64,000 nucleotides of DNA from Alphaproteobacteria bacterium UBA1303. GTDB taxonomy: Bacteria; Pseudomonadota; Alphaproteobacteria; Micropepsales; Micropepsaceae. Below the pieces are notes generated by a model. The model had not been told where the DNA came from. It saw only the letters and a program-made list of their open reading frames with translations, and searched no databases. Within the stretch, counting starts at the first letter, position 1, and each line of letters begins with the position of its first letter. The DNA lies in contig DBTZ01000054.1 of assembly GCA_002307315.1 (NCBI GenBank), positions 1-64,000 on the forward strand. The letters run 5' to 3'. The position numbers were made by a program, and so were the translations under genes. Positions 61,949-64,000 of this stretch are shown here, in pieces.

Positions 61949-64000
61949 CCAATCGCCAGTATTCGATCCGCATCGGTCTCGACGGCAAAGCCGAGATTGC
62001 GCGCGACTTCGACGACATCGAACAAAAAGGCGAGGGCGCCGCCGACAGTATCGGCCGGGCCTTCGACGGCGCCAGTTTGTCGGTCGGAAACCTCACCAAA
62101 TCGGCCAAGGATTCGGCGGCGGTCTTCCAGACCTTCGGCAAGAGCGGCGGCGGCGTCACCACAGCGGCCGATTTCGACAAGACGGTGCAGCGGCTCAAAG
62201 CCGAACAGGACGCGATCGTGTCGGCGCAGAAACAGGCGCAGATGCAGATGGCGACGCAAAGCGGGCTCAACGCGTCCTACGGCATCGGAGCGGTGGCGTC
62301 GTCGGCCAAGGACTCGGCAGCGACGTTCGAAGCGCAGTTCGCCGAGCTCGACGAGATCGCGCGCCAGAAGGCGGCCCAGATCGGGCAGGATTTCCAGACG
62401 ACGCTCAACGAAGCGATGGGGATCGGCGTGCCTTCGAAGTCGGCCAAAGAGTCGGCCGCCGTGTTCGACGAACAGGCCAAAGCGATGGCCTCGCTCGACG
62501 AGCGGGCGGCGCAATTGAAAGCCAGGATCGACCCGCTCGGCACCGCCCAGGCGCGTCTCGCCACCGAGATCGCCAATGCCGACGAATTGCTGAAGGCGGA
62601 TAAGATCACGATGGATCAGCACGCCGTCGCCGTCGCCCAGGCGCAACGGACCTACGACGTAACGGCCAAGTCGATCGGCAAGATGACGACGGAGGCACGG
62701 CTCAATTCGTTTCAGATCTCGAACCTGACGTTCCAGATGAACGACGTGATCAGCGGTCTCGCCATGGGGCAGAAACCGCTATCGATCCTGACGCAGCAGG
62801 GCGGCCAGATTTATCAGGTGTTCGCCGGCACCGGCATGGGCGTTACCGGCGCGCTGAAGGCAGTCGGCGCGACATTGACAGATTTGCTTTCCCCGACGGT
62901 GCTTCTCAGCGGCGCCATCATCGGTGTCGGCGCGGCTGCTGCTTATGTCATGTACACGAACTGGCAGGCATCGCGGCAGCTCGAAGCGGCGACGGAAGGA
63001 CTCGGCAAGGCCTCCGGCGCGACCGCTGGTGAATTGGCCGCCATGTCGAGACAGGCTTCCCAGGCCGGATTTTCGACGGTCGGCGCCGCCCGCGACACGG
63101 CGGTGGCATTTGCCCAGACGGGCGTCATTGGCAAGGAGAACATCGTCGGGCTGACCAAGCTGTGGGAAAACTATTGGCGCGTGATGGATGAGGATCCCGA
63201 AAAGGCGCGCGAAAAGCTGGTAGCCGCTTTCAAGGACCCGTCCAAGGCGGGCCTCGAATTGCTCGGCAGTGTTGGGGGCCTCAGCGATAAGACGGCCCAA
63301 TATGTCAGGACCTTGATCGCGCAAGGCGAGTACAGCAAGGCGCAGCAGGAAATCCAGCGCGGCCTTTCCGACAGCACCAAGGACATGACCGAAAAGACCC
63401 TCTCGCTCGGCGATGCATGGCGATACGTCAAGCAGCAATGGGCGGAGTGGGCCGACGGTTTCCGCCAGAAGTCTCCCGAAGAGCAGCGCATGATGCTGGA
63501 GGAAGAAGTCGCGGCTGCGAAACGTCTCGGCGGTTCCGGCGCCTATGAGGAAGATCAGCTCAAGAAGTACACGGCCGACCACGCCGCCGAACTGTCTGCC
63601 GCTGACAAGAAGGCTGCGGCTGACCGTTCGCAGCAGGAATCGCAGACGCTGTCTAATCTCGCCGGTCCGGTGGTGCGTAAGGCAACGCCCGGTTTCGAGG
63701 ATCAATTCAACCTCTCGACCAGCACGGAATTGCTGGGAAAACTGGTGTCGAACAAGCAGGCGTTGGGGATGCTCGGCGTGTCGGCGGATCAGGCCACGGA
63801 GGCGTACAATCGCCTCGACCGGGCCACCTCGACGTATCTGAACGACAATCAGAAAGCCGAATCCGCGACCAATCTGCAAATCGAGTCGCTGAAGCACTTC
63901 AGCGTGGCCTCGCGCGCCAACGACGCGGCCCTGCAAACCCGCTTGAATCTGTCCGGCGCGGTTCTGACGAAGCAAGAAGAACTGCGGCGCGAGCAGCAGG
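61945..64000 (+). CDS. Tail tape-measure protein, gpH-like (partial, cut by window edge)
   Basis: ATG 61945 overlaps the T stop (ATGA) and the frame stays open to the end, at least 685 residues. It starts QYSIRIGLDGKAEIARDFDD, contains three SAK-D/E-SAA-x-F repeats (near residues 54, 115 and 172), a NDVISGLAMGQKPLSILTQQ segment and a hydrophobic stretch (VLLSGAIIGVGAAAAYVMY). These are tape-measure features. The protein sets tail length. The 3' end is outside the window. Confidence 0.88.
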   Translation, partial: MTNRQYSIRIGLDGKAEIARDFDDIEQKGEGAADSIGRAFDGASLSVGNLTKSAKDSAAVFQTFGKSGGGVTTAADFDKTVQRLKAEQDAIVSAQKQAQMQMATQSGLNASYGIGAVASSAKDSAATFEAQFAELDEIARQKAAQIGQDFQTTLNEAMGIGVPSKSAKESAAVFDEQAKAMASLDERAAQLKARIDPLGTAQARLATEIANADELLKADKITMDQHAVAVAQAQRTYDVTAKSIGKMTTEARLNSFQISNLTFQMNDVISGLAMGQKPLSILTQQGGQIYQVFAGTGMGVTGALKAVGATLTDLLSPTVLLSGAIIGVGAAAAYVMYTNWQASRQLEAATEGLGKASGATAGELAAMSRQASQAGFSTVGAARDTAVAFAQTGVIGKENIVGLTKLWENYWRVMDEDPEKAREKLVAAFKDPSKAGLELLGSVGGLSDKTAQYVRTLIAQGEYSKAQQEIQRGLSDSTKDMTEKTLSLGDAWRYVKQQWAEWADGFRQKSPEEQRMMLEEEVAAAKRLGGSGAYEEDQLKKYTADHAAELSAADKKAAADRSQQESQTLSNLAGPVVRKATPGFEDQFNLSTSTELLGKLVSNKQALGMLGVSADQATEAYNRLDRATSTYLNDNQKAESATNLQIESLKHFSVASRANDAALQTRLNLSGAVLTKQEELRREQQ

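Overview
The window is chromosomal DNA of a GC-rich alphaproteobacterium, most likely of the order Rhodospirillales. This is inferred from gene order (rpsF-rpsR-rplI near fabD-fabG-acpP-fabF-mltG, then yicC-gmk, and rng-yacG) and protein style; no 16S gene is present. A lambda-type prophage is integrated beside a tRNA-Phe gene, and it continues past the right edge.

Layout, 1-27269 (host). On the minus strand lies rpsF-rpsR-rplI with a terminator. Then come two overlapping LuxR-type regulators with acyl-homoserine-lactone-type domains but no luxI, a small unknown gene, hemN, a tripartite drug-efflux operon (emrB, emrA, TolC-like lipoprotein) with a divergent TetR regulator and two palindromic operators, the fatty-acid cluster fabD-fabG-acpP-fabF with mltG, a small TonB-C-like protein, a chemoreceptor, yicC-gmk, a MocR regulator facing an aspartate/glutamate racemase, an OmpA-like porin, a REP-associated transposase, rng-yacG, a FadL-type channel and tRNA-Phe(GAA).

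Layout, 27194-64000 (prophage). An integrase sits against the tRNA. A lysogeny region holds a CI-like repressor between two sets of 17-bp operators (consensus ATTGCG-N5-CGCAAT), with a leftward early operon and a rightward Cro-like gene. Early/replication genes include a D5/P4-type primase-helicase, followed by a group of unknown early genes that share a repeated leader. The late genes follow the lambda order: small and large terminase, gpW, portal, S49 protease, gpD, major capsid, head-tail joining genes, tail tube, G/GT with a slippery A AAA AAC heptamer, and a tape-measure protein cut by the window edge.

The notable feature is cargo. At four positions the phage programme is interrupted by AT-richer genes that look like immune effectors. 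(1) A Trypco2 protein with a trypsin-P-loop NTPase fusion lies next to the integrase. (2) An overlapping trio of an RNase-H-fold-like protein, a Ser/Thr kinase and a 52-residue basic protein lies after the replication genes. (3) A HEPN protein lies between the terminases and gpW, followed by a recombinase remnant and a frameshifted second copy of the terL 3' end. (4) A CHAT cysteine-protease protein lies between the tail tube and tail chaperone genes. The kinase trio is the best candidate for an undescribed system; the others resemble known families in new arrangements. All immune roles are inferred from domains and position.
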